A stretch of DNA of 64,000 nt from Paenibacillus peoriae KCTC 3763 (GTDB lineage: Bacteria > Bacillota > Bacilli > Paenibacillales > Paenibacillaceae), in NCBI RefSeq assembly GCF_000236805.1, contig NZ_AGFX01000046.1:1-64000 (forward strand), given 5' to 3'. The translations under genes and the position numbers were made by a program. Under the pieces are notes generated by a model, which worked only from the letters and a program-made list of their open reading frames with translations, was not told the origin of the DNA and searched no databases. Each line of letters starts with the position of its first letter. Positions within the stretch are counted from its first letter, which is position 1. Shown one piece after another: positions 56,111 through 64,000 of the stretch.

Positions 56111-56526
56111 AGCCCGCTTCATGAATGATTTGATCCTACGATCGCTGTTGCAACGGGATTCTTTGAATTGGTAAAACATATGACTGTAAGAATCCCGTTG
56201 CAAAGGCGAGCGCTACGCTTCTCCGGATTCAAATCCTTCATTCCGCTACAACGCACCATAAAGTCACTGTATTTTTAGAGAGGAATTTATGTAAGATAAA
56301 CGAAAAAAAATAGTAGAACGAGAACGAAGTGGACGGAATGGTGCTGTACAAGCGAAGCGGTCGCCTTTGTGCCCGGATTTCAACCATTTTAGCCTAATAC
56401 AAGGAAATCTGGGCACAACAGCGATGGGAAGTACCATCCGACCGCGTAGTGGCGCCGTGTGTACACCTTTAGTTGAGTTGAGCTTATTTAGAAAGAGTCA
56501 AATATAAACAGAGGGGGCTATCCACG
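56111..56526. repeat. Gene-free palindromic segment between folP and folB
   Basis: Two strong inverted repeats. IR1: TTGCAACGGGATTCTT (56148-56163) / AAGAATCCCGTTGCAA (56188-56203), 16 perfect bases, 24-base loop, no T tract. IR2: TGTGCCCGGATTT (56368-56380) / AAATCTGGGCACA (56405-56417), with outer pairing GCTGT/ACAGC and CGGAATGGT/ACCATCCG spanning 56334-56440. No coding frame. The rest of the pab/fol cluster is tightly packed or overlapping, so this block looks inserted. It could be a mobile repeat (MITE-like), an RNA gene, or a processing site. I found no second copy in the window. Confidence 0.6.
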
Positions 56527-56889
56527 ATGGATAAAATGGTTTTGCATCGTATGGAGTATTACGGATATCACGGCGTGTTTCCCGAGGAACGCAAGCTGGG
56601 ACAGATTTTCTACATTGATTTGGAATTGGAGCTTGATCTGCGTGAGGCGGGCGAGCAGGACGCATTGGACAAAACGGTAAATTACGCTGAGGTGCATTAC
56701 ACCGTTAAAGATATTGTAGAAAAGGAATCTTACCAATTGATTGAAGCTTTAGGCGAACGTATTGCATCTTCTCTACTGGACACTTATACTAGTGTAAATG
56801 CACTGACTGTTAAAGTCACAAAGCCGCATCCGCCGTTTGATATTCATTTTGAGGGCGTGACGGTTGAGCTTTATCGCGCAAGAAAGTAG
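56527..56889 (+). CDS. folB: Dihydroneopterin aldolase
   Basis: 120 residues. Makes 6-hydroxymethyl-dihydropterin. MVLHRMEYYGYHGVFPEERK, GQIFYIDLELELDLREAGEQD and VNYAEVHYTVKDIVEKESYQ are family motifs. GAGGGGG lies before ATG 56527. folK follows after 8 bases. Confidence 0.95.
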   Translation: MDKMVLHRMEYYGYHGVFPEERKLGQIFYIDLELELDLREAGEQDALDKTVNYAEVHYTVKDIVEKESYQLIEALGERIASSLLDTYTSVNALTVKVTKPHPPFDIHFEGVTVELYRARK

Positions 56890-56897
56890 GAACGTAC

Positions 56898-57455
56898 ATG
56901 AACGCACATTCGACCTCTGAGGCATCAGAGGCTTATATTGCTTTAGGGGCTAATTTGGGGGAGCGTGAGCATACCCTGTATGAAGCCATCACGGCGCTGG
57001 ACGAACATCCCGGTATACGGGTGTTGCGTTGCTCCAGCCTGTACGAGACAGAACCTGTCGGGTATCTGGATCAGCCTTCTTTTTTGAATATGACGACAGT
57101 CGTATCTACAACACTTGCTCCCGGGGAGCTTCTGGCTTTTATGCTGGAGGTGGAAAGTCGTCTGGGTAGAGTAAGGCATATTCCTAACGGTCCGCGTACG
57201 ATTGATCTGGACTTGTTATGGATGGAAGCCGCGCAGCTGGTTACACCGGATTTGGAGCTTCCCCATCCCCGCATGTTGGAGCGTGCTTTTGTGCTTGTGC
57301 CATTGGCTGACATCGTTCCGAACCAAGATCCATCCGGTCTGTACAGTATCGTGCATACTGCATTGAATTCATTGGATGGAAAGGATGGCATACAATTTTG
57401 GAAAACATGCAGCTGGCGCAACGACTCCGAGCCTTCCGAAAGCTTAAAGGAATGA
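56898..57455 (+). CDS. folK: Hydroxymethyldihydropterin pyrophosphokinase
   Basis: 185 residues. Transfers pyrophosphate to the pterin before folP acts. AYIALGANLGERE, SSLYETEPVGYLDQPSFLN, GPRTIDLDLLW and LPHPRMLERAFVLVPL (residues ~110-125) are intact. Its 3' end overlaps the next gene by 58 bases. Confidence 0.95.
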   Translation: MNAHSTSEASEAYIALGANLGEREHTLYEAITALDEHPGIRVLRCSSLYETEPVGYLDQPSFLNMTTVVSTTLAPGELLAFMLEVESRLGRVRHIPNGPRTIDLDLLWMEAAQLVTPDLELPHPRMLERAFVLVPLADIVPNQDPSGLYSIVHTALNSLDGKDGIQFWKTCSWRNDSEPSESLKE

Positions 57456-57598
57456 CGCAGCAGGAATTGGCTAAGCGAACCGGCATATCCTTGGCCGTAT
57501 TGGGTGCTGTGGAGCGAGGTAATCGCACAGTAGAGCCTGACATGTTGAGCATTATTGCCCAAGCGCTAGAAATTGAAGTCCGGGAACTGACGGAATGA
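57398..57598 (+). CDS. Small XRE-family HTH protein (YazB-like)
   Basis: 66 residues from TTG 57398; ATG 57407 is possible, but AAAGGATGG (57380-57388) suits the TTG. A helix-turn-helix fills residues 5-55 (LRAFRKLKGMTQQELAKRTG, SLAVLGAVERGNRTVEPDML). Likely a cytosolic DNA-binding regulator. It overlaps folK by 58 bases in another frame, as yazB does at the same place in B. subtilis (nearly). Targets unknown. Confidence 0.85.
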   Translation: MENMQLAQRLRAFRKLKGMTQQELAKRTGISLAVLGAVERGNRTVEPDMLSIIAQALEIEVRELTE

Positions 57599-57644
57599 CG
57601 ATAAGTGTACGATATATATAGAAGGCATAAAGGAGTGAACAGAT

Positions 57645-58673
57645 ATGTTGAAAATCGGCGGTATCGAAATGAAAAACCAAGTCGTACTGGCTCCGATGGC
57701 GGGCGTGTGCAACCCTGCCTTTCGCCTGATTGCCAAGGAATTCGGTACAGGTCTGGTATGTGCGGAAATGGTTAGTGATAAGGCGATTATTCACGGGAAT
57801 AAACGTACGCGCGAGATGCTGTTTGTGGATGAGCGTGAGAAGCCGCTTAGCCTGCAAATTTTCGGGGGAGATCGTGAGTCCTTGGTGGAGGCGGCGAAGG
57901 TCGTAGATCAGGAGACGAACGCGGATATTATTGACATTAATATGGGCTGCCCCGTTCCCAAGGTGACCAAATGTGATGCAGGTGCTCGTTGGCTACTCGA
58001 TCCAAATAAGATTTATGAAATGGTGTCTGCTGTAGTGGAATCCGTAAGCAAGCCGGTGACGGTGAAAATGCGCATCGGTTGGGATAGCGAGCATATTTAT
58101 GCCGTAGACAACGCCCGCGCCGTAGAACGGGCTGGAGGTCAGGCCGTCAGCGTGCATGGCCGCACGCGGGAGCAGTTGTATACAGGGCATGCGAACTGGG
58201 ACATTATAAAAGAGGTTAAAGAAGCAGTTTCAATCCCTGTAATTGGGAATGGTGATGTGGCATCACCGGAAGATGCCCGCCGCATGCTGGATCTGACCAA
58301 TTGTGATGGTGTTATGATTGGACGCGGCGCTCTGGGTAACCCGTGGATGCTGTACCGTACGATTGAATATTTGCAAACAGGTAAGCTTTTGCCTGATCCA
58401 TCACCGGAAGAAAAAATCCGTATTGCTATTCTGCACATGGATCGTCTGGTGGCACTGAAAGGTGAAGCAGTGGCCGTCCGCGAAATGCGCAAGCATCTGG
58501 CGTGGTACCTTAAAGGACTAAAAGGCTCTGCGCGCATTAAGGATGTCATTATGGAAGAAACCAAACGTGATGATATGGTGCGTATTTTGGATCAATTTGT
58601 ATCTCAATTGCACATGGTAGAAAACGATGAACCTTCTGCAAGCGTTGCTTCTCCTGCTGCTGTTGCGCAATAA
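57645..58673 (+). CDS. dusB: tRNA-dihydrouridine synthase DusB
   Basis: 342 residues. FMN enzyme reducing uridine in tRNA. APMAGVCNPAFRLIAKEFG, INMGCPVPKVTKCDAGARWL (catalytic Cys in GCP), VHGRTREQLY and GNGDVASPEDARRML are intact. AAAGGAGTG (57629-57637) precedes ATG 57645. A short Ala/Ser-rich tail follows the RNA-binding domain. Confidence 0.95.
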   Translation: MLKIGGIEMKNQVVLAPMAGVCNPAFRLIAKEFGTGLVCAEMVSDKAIIHGNKRTREMLFVDEREKPLSLQIFGGDRESLVEAAKVVDQETNADIIDINMGCPVPKVTKCDAGARWLLDPNKIYEMVSAVVESVSKPVTVKMRIGWDSEHIYAVDNARAVERAGGQAVSVHGRTREQLYTGHANWDIIKEVKEAVSIPVIGNGDVASPEDARRMLDLTNCDGVMIGRGALGNPWMLYRTIEYLQTGKLLPDPSPEEKIRIAILHMDRLVALKGEAVAVREMRKHLAWYLKGLKGSARIKDVIMEETKRDDMVRILDQFVSQLHMVENDEPSASVASPAAVAQ

Positions 58674-58700
58674 TGAAGTCGTTTCTCCCTTTGTGCACGA

Positions 58701-58729
58701 TTGACTTTTCCAATTGCTTGCCCTATAAT
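58701..58729 (+). promoter_or_regulatory. Sigma-A promoter of greA
   Basis: TTGACT (58701-58706) and TATAAT (58724-58729), 17 bases apart: near consensus, with a ~150-base leader before greA. Confidence 0.85.
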
Positions 58730-58887
58730 CGTTCAGTATAAAATCTTGATGTATGCTACTAATCGTGTGCAGCTTTTAAGACAACAGCAGGAAATGTTCT
58801 CATTCCCTCAGAGTGGCATATGATGTTTTGAAAGCGTGCATTCCGATGCACTTTTAAACTTTTCCCATGACAGGAGAATCGGTTAAG

Positions 58888-59364
58888 ATGAGCGATAAAG
58901 AAGTCATTTTGACACAGGAAGGCCTTAGAAAGCTCGAAGATGAGCTTGAGAACTTAAAGTCCGTCAAACGCCGCGAAGTGGCGGAACGGATTAAGGTAGC
59001 CATCGGATACGGGGATATCAGTGAGAACTCCGAGTATGAGGATGCAAAGAACGAGCAGGCTTTTATTGAAGGCCGTATTATTACACTGGAAAAAATGCTA
59101 CGCAATGCCCGCATTATCAATAGCGATGAAATTGACACCGAAGTTGTGGGAGTAGGCGCAACTGTAACCGTTGAAGATTTGGAATTTGGAGATATAACAG
59201 AATATGCGATCGTCGGTTCCGCTGAATCCGATCCGCTTCAGAACAAAATTTCCAATGAAAGTCCGGTTGGCAAGGCAATTCTTGGCAAGAAAAAAGGAAC
59301 TGTTGTGGATGTAACCGTTCCAGCAGGTGTTATTCAATATAAAATTGTGGATATCAAGAAATAA
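58888..59364 (+). CDS. greA: Transcription elongation factor GreA
   Basis: 158 residues. Rescues backtracked RNA polymerase. N-terminal coiled coil with the acidic tip [18 protein letters not shown], and a C-terminal FKBP-like domain ([20 protein letters not shown]). AGGAG (58872-58876) sets ATG 58888; the earlier ATG 58867 lies before the ribosome site. Strong own promoter and terminator. Confidence 0.96.
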   Translation: MSDKEVILTQEGLRKLEDELENLKSVKRREVAERIKVAIGYGDISENSEYEDAKNEQAFIEGRIITLEKMLRNARIINSDEIDTEVVGVGATVTVEDLEFGDITEYAIVGSAESDPLQNKISNESPVGKAILGKKKGTVVDVTVPAGVIQYKIVDIKK

Positions 59365-59388
59365 GAAACGGACCTTGGAATTAAATTC

Positions 59389-59416
59389 AAAAGCTTCCAC
59401 AAGGAAGCTTTTTTTC
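59389..59416 (+). terminator. Terminator after greA
   Basis: AAAAGCTTCC pairs with GGAAGCTTTT around ACAA, then T tract. Confidence 0.92.
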
Positions 59417-59464
59417 CTACACCCGGGCGGTCCCCGGCCCGTTTACTCATAATGAAGGAGCTGA

Positions 59465-60994
<1,530 letters not shown>

Positions 60995-61016
60995 AATAAC
61001 ATAACATTATGAATAT

Positions 61017-61061
61017 AGAGGATCAGCCGGGCTTCTTTCCCGTGTCTTGTTCCTCTTTTTC
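61017..61061 (+). terminator. Terminator after lysS
   Basis: GAGGA with inner CGGG pairs with CCCG and TCCTC, ending in TTTTTC. The loops are irregular. Confidence 0.55.
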
Positions 61062-61089
61062 ATAAGAATGGATGGAGAGAGTATTTCTA

Positions 61090-62427
61090 ATGAAACGCAG
61101 CGTCAAGCTTGCCCGGTTTGCATCGCCTCCTTTTATATTGGTCATCGGATATTTGCTGATTATTGCATTAGGCACTTTGCTGCTGATGCTTCCTATTTCC
61201 AATCATAGTGGACATGTTCCCCATTGGATTGATTCGCTGTTTATGTCTGTTTCGGCTGCTTGTGTTACCGGATTGGTCGTGGTGGACGTCAATTCAACCT
61301 ATACGATGTTTGGAGAAACCGTCATTATGATGCTGATGCAGCTGGGCGGGCTGGGTTTTATGACCTTGGCGACCTTGTTTGCATTGTTGCTGGGGCGACG
61401 ATTGTCGTTGAAGGATCGGCTGCTGCTGAAGGAAGCGATTAATGCCGACAGCATGGAGGGAATTGTGCGCATTATTCGCAAGGTGCTGATCTTCTCTTTT
61501 ACCATTGAGGCGATAGCTGCCGTAGTCATGGCTTTGCGGTGGATGAGGGAGATGCCTGTCGGACAAGCGATATACTATGGAATATTCCACTCGGTATCTC
61601 TTTTTAATAATGGAGGATTTGACCTGTTTGGGAGAAGTTTCCAACAGTATGCCGGAGATTTTGTATTTAATATAATTGCATCTGTGCTTGTCATTTCAGG
61701 GGGATTGGGTTTTATTGTACTGAGTGATCTGTTTGATTTTCGCCGCACCCGGAGACTGAGCCTTCATTCCAAAATGGTGTTAAGTGTGTCGGGTGCGCTT
61801 ATAGTGATCGGAGCGTTGGTTATATTCATTTTTGAGTTTACTAATGCACGTACCCTGGGTTCATTGAATTGGGAGGGGAAATTGTACGCTTCTGTCTTTC
61901 AATCTGTATCTACACGATCCTCAGGAACAAGCACAGTAGATATCAGCGGCTTGAGACAGGCCAGTCAGTTCTTTATCATGCTGCTGATGATTATCGGAGC
62001 TTCACCGGGCTCTACCGGGGGCGGAATCAAAACAACCACATTCCTGCTGATGATTGGTGCATTGTTGGCCGTCATGCGAGGTCAGAAGGAAATTGTGTTC
62101 TTCCGCCATAGGGTTCCCAACGATATCATGATGCGGGCGCTGACCATTATTATTCTGGCACTTTTTATATACTCGATTGTTGTTATGCTGCTCTTAATGA
62201 CAGAGGATGCACCTTTTCTCTCCCTCGCATTTGAGGCAGCTTCCGCCATCGGAACGGTAGGATTGTCCGTAGGAGTAACGCCGGGACTGTCTGACGCAGG
62301 CAAGCTGATCATTTGTGTGACCATGTTTATTGGCCGAATTGGTCCTCTTACGATTGCTTATGCGCTTCGTCCACGTTCGACCAAGACGCTGTACCGTCGC
62401 CCCGAAGGGCATATCGTAATTGGATAG
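61090..62427 (+). CDS. Potassium uptake transporter, KtrB/TrkH family
   Basis: 445 residues, about 10 membrane helices and four selectivity-filter loops with conserved glycines: VTGLVVVD, NNGGFDLFG, STRSSGTST and IGTVGLSVG. GASPGSTGGGIKTTT marks the helix D region. It is an Ktr-type K+ channel subunit that needs a KtrA/KtrC RCK partner, not seen in the window. In Bacillus such complexes are inhibited by c-di-AMP. GGAGAGA precedes ATG 61090. Whether it is KtrB or KtrD is not decided. Confidence 0.93.
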   Translation: MKRSVKLARFASPPFILVIGYLLIIALGTLLLMLPISNHSGHVPHWIDSLFMSVSAACVTGLVVVDVNSTYTMFGETVIMMLMQLGGLGFMTLATLFALLLGRRLSLKDRLLLKEAINADSMEGIVRIIRKVLIFSFTIEAIAAVVMALRWMREMPVGQAIYYGIFHSVSLFNNGGFDLFGRSFQQYAGDFVFNIIASVLVISGGLGFIVLSDLFDFRRTRRLSLHSKMVLSVSGALIVIGALVIFIFEFTNARTLGSLNWEGKLYASVFQSVSTRSSGTSTVDISGLRQASQFFIMLLMIIGASPGSTGGGIKTTTFLLMIGALLAVMRGQKEIVFFRHRVPNDIMMRALTIIILALFIYSIVVMLLLMTEDAPFLSLAFEAASAIGTVGLSVGVTPGLSDAGKLIICVTMFIGRIGPLTIAYALRPRSTKTLYRRPEGHIVIG

Positions 62428-62440
62428 CTTAATAGTAAGA

Positions 62441-62483
62441 AAAGATGCATCCGTGCTGATTAACACGGGTGCATCTTTTTTTT
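62441..62483 (+). terminator. Terminator after the K+ transporter
   Basis: AAGATGCATCCGTG pairs with CACGGGTGCATCTT (one G-U), followed by T8. Confidence 0.93.
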
Positions 62484-62713
62484 CATTAACATCATCTAAT
62501 GTGCAGCATATCATGAAAAGTACCCTGCTTGAGATTAAGAGGCAACAACGGCCTGAAAAGCTAGCTTTTTGAAGAAAAATGGCTATTTGTTTCCTTTTAT
62601 GTAATTTTAGACAGAATACTAGGAATTTTATGTATGATATTGTATGATAATGGGCGGGGAAGGGGGGGAGCTGAGGTAATTACTAAACTCTAAGCTGAAA
62701 GGAATCATTCATT

Positions 62714-63241
62714 ATGTATTTGTTTATTATTTTTGCTGAAGTTTTGTTCTGGGTTTTTGTTGTTTTAGGGTTGATCGCAAGATATATGTTTGGCAAGAAG
62801 AAATTAGGCGGCCTTCTTTTGCTGTGTACTCCAGTCATTGATATCCTGCTACTGATTGCGGTGTTCATCACGGTGAGCAGTGGGATGGAGATTACGACCG
62901 CTACTGGCTTGGCGGCCTGCTATCTAGGTATCACGGTAGCATTTGGTCAAAGGCTGATTAAATGGGCGGATGTGCGGTTCTCTTATTGGTTCGGCAAGGG
63001 GCCGAAGCCCAAACCCAAATATGGTGCCGCGCATGCCAAAGAGGAACGGACGGTTTGGCTGCTTCACCTCTTGGGCTGGGCTATTGGCAACGCTTTATTG
63101 CTCGCCATCATTGTGTATGTAGGTGATCCACAGCGTACGGCCTCCTTGGATGGACTTATGAGAACATGGGCAGTCGTTCTGGTAATCGACTTTATTGTCT
63201 CCTTTAGCTATACTTTGGCTCCTAGGAAAAATAAGAGATAG
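62714..63241 (+). CDS. Integral membrane protein of unknown function
   Basis: 175 residues with about five hydrophobic segments (2-25, 33-56, 61-82, 117-136, 150-168) and a Lys/Pro-rich loop (GPKPKPKYG). GAAAGGA precedes ATG 62714. It resembles the YmcC-type conserved membrane proteins of Bacillales in length and layout, though I am not sure. No transport or enzymatic motif is visible. Confidence 0.75.
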   Translation: MYLFIIFAEVLFWVFVVLGLIARYMFGKKKLGGLLLLCTPVIDILLLIAVFITVSSGMEITTATGLAACYLGITVAFGQRLIKWADVRFSYWFGKGPKPKPKYGAAHAKEERTVWLLHLLGWAIGNALLLAIIVYVGDPQRTASLDGLMRTWAVVLVIDFIVSFSYTLAPRKNKR

Positions 63242-63828
63242 CCTAAAGAGAGATTAGGTTTCATTCTTGGATGAAACAAGGGACAATCACTCAGGATGTT
63301 CGAATCGGGAGGAACGTTGAGGGTGAAAAATGAAGTCGTCACTTCCGTTAGTTGATAAACCTGCTGCTATTGCAGAGATATTTATAGAATATGTAGATTA
63401 TATATTGGACCCGCTTTGACAGTCACCTCATGTACGCTTCCATTTTTTTACTCCCATCGATTCCTTCCGATTTGAACACAGACAAAATAGAATCAGCACG
63501 GTTATGACTACGGTCATCTTTGCGCGAATTACATAGGGTCCAAGCGCATGTTTTTGCTAGTTGGCAGGACAAGCTATCGGATAAAACGCGCTTGAATCCC
63601 CGAAGGAAAGGGGCTCGTGATTACAGTCGAACTCATTCGAAAAATAGCGTTTTTCCAATCTTCATGAAGTTTCAATGAATCCTTGTATTTGACAAAAATG
63701 GTGATTGTTCAACTTTGGCAACTAACATGATAATATTGCCAGAAAACATTACATATGTCTATGAATGTAGACATAAAAAATAAGTATCTTATTTGTCGAA
63801 AAATGTAAAAAAAAGAAAGGTGGTTTAT
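63242..63828. other. Gene-poor region upstream of fabI
   Basis: No full gene. Contains a possible 29-residue ORF (63330-63419), a TGCGC/GCGCA hairpin with TTTTT (63521-63554), the inverted repeats TATGTCTA (63754-63761)/TAGACATA (63768-63775) and AAATAAG-TAT-CTTATTT (63778-63794), and an exact Spo0A-type box TGTCGAA at 63794-63800. FapR, which represses fab genes in Bacillus, has a different consensus, and I see no match. Confidence 0.4.
63330..63419 (+). CDS. Possible 29-residue small ORF
   Basis: ATG 63330 follows GGGAGG at long distance and a nearer GAGGG. The frame (start MKSSLPLVDKP, then IAEIFIEYVDYILDPL) looks like ordinary protein but is very short. It could be a gene remnant or a small peptide. 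No homologue recognised. Confidence 0.25.
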   Translation: MKSSLPLVDKPAAIAEIFIEYVDYILDPL

Positions 63829-64000
63829 GTGGCTGTACTGCTGAGCGGTAAGAACATTTTGATTATGGGCGTGGCTAATAACAGGAGTATTGCCTGGGGG
63901 ACTGCCCAATCTTTAGCGGCTGAAGGGGCAAATCTCATTTTTACCTACGAAAATGAGAGAGTTGCAGATCGGGTGCTAAAGCTCGTTGAAACGATTCCGG
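63829..64000 (+). CDS. fabI: Enoyl-ACP reductase FabI (N-terminal part, cut by window end)
   Basis: 57 codons before the edge. The final reductive step of fatty-acid elongation; NADH-dependent; triclosan target in relatives. LLSGKNILIMGVANNRSIAW is the FabI-type nucleotide-binding start (GVANxxSIAWG), then ATQSLAAEGANLIFTYENE-like text with GTAQSLAAEGA. AAAGAAAGGTGG (63812-63823) sets GTG 63829; an out-of-frame ATG at 63827 stops after five codons. An exact 0A-type box lies 28 bases upstream. Confidence 0.93.
   Translation, partial: MAVLLSGKNILIMGVANNRSIAWGTAQSLAAEGANLIFTYENERVADRVLKLVETIP

Overview
The window is a gene-dense stretch of the origin-proximal chromosome of an endospore-forming Bacillales species, most likely Paenibacillus and probably near P. 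polymyxa. I infer this from mid-range G+C, many TTG/GTG starts behind strong AAGGAGG-type ribosome sites, a dense set of sporulation genes (gin, yabG, sspF, spoVG, fin, spoVT, yabP, yabQ, spoIIE), and gene order that follows the B. subtilis yaaO-to-lysS interval with a few substitutions. Almost everything is on the + strand. I recognised no rRNA, tRNA, CRISPR array, prophage or insertion sequence.

Layout. 1-1830: a lipoprotein and a divergent membrane protein, both of unknown function. 1831-9719: gin, a PLP decarboxylase, tmk, darA, yaaR, holB, ricT, yabA, trmN6, rsmI (DNA replication, c-di-AMP sensing, RNA processing, sporulation control). 9845-12528: abrB on the minus strand with a strong promoter and Spo0A boxes, then ywfO (where metS lies in B. 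subtilis) and tatD. 12529-14350: a c-di-AMP riboswitch of the ydaO/yuaA class, its terminator, and the cell-wall protein yabE that it controls. 14496-24163: rnmV, rsmA, yabG, veg (twin consensus promoters), sspF, ispE, purR (PurBox in its leader), spoVG (sigma-H promoter), glmU (unusual hairpin leader), prs, a small minus-strand gene, pth, fin. 24299-35532: mfd, a PrsA-like foldase, spoVT, yabM, yabN, hup, rqcP, yabP, yabQ, divIC. 35656-45225: yabR, spoIIE, yabS, yabT, tilS, hpt, ftsH. 45507-50842: nadB-nadC-coaX, hslO, yacD. 51080-57598: cysK and the folate cluster pabB-pabA-pabC-folP, a 416-base gene-free palindromic segment, folB-folK-yazB. 57645-62427: dusB, greA, lysS, a KtrB-type potassium transporter. 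62714-64000: a membrane protein, a gene-poor stretch, and the start of fabI, cut by the window edge.

How the parts fit. The region combines housekeeping (replication clamp loading, nucleotide salvage, peptidoglycan and isoprenoid precursors, NAD, CoA and folate synthesis, tRNA and rRNA modification) with sporulation checkpoints (Gin on sigma-G, Fin on sigma-F, SpoIIE activating sigma-F, SpoVT in the forespore). Three parts connect to cyclic-di-AMP: the receptor DarA, the riboswitch, and, by family, the potassium transporter.

I found no wholly new multi-gene system. The best candidates for undescribed biology are non-coding: the glmU leader (20349-20534), the folP-folB palindromic segment (56111-56526), the Spo0A-box cluster between abrB and ywfO, and small ORFs around the riboswitch. 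All promoter, terminator and RNA-structure calls were made by eye.
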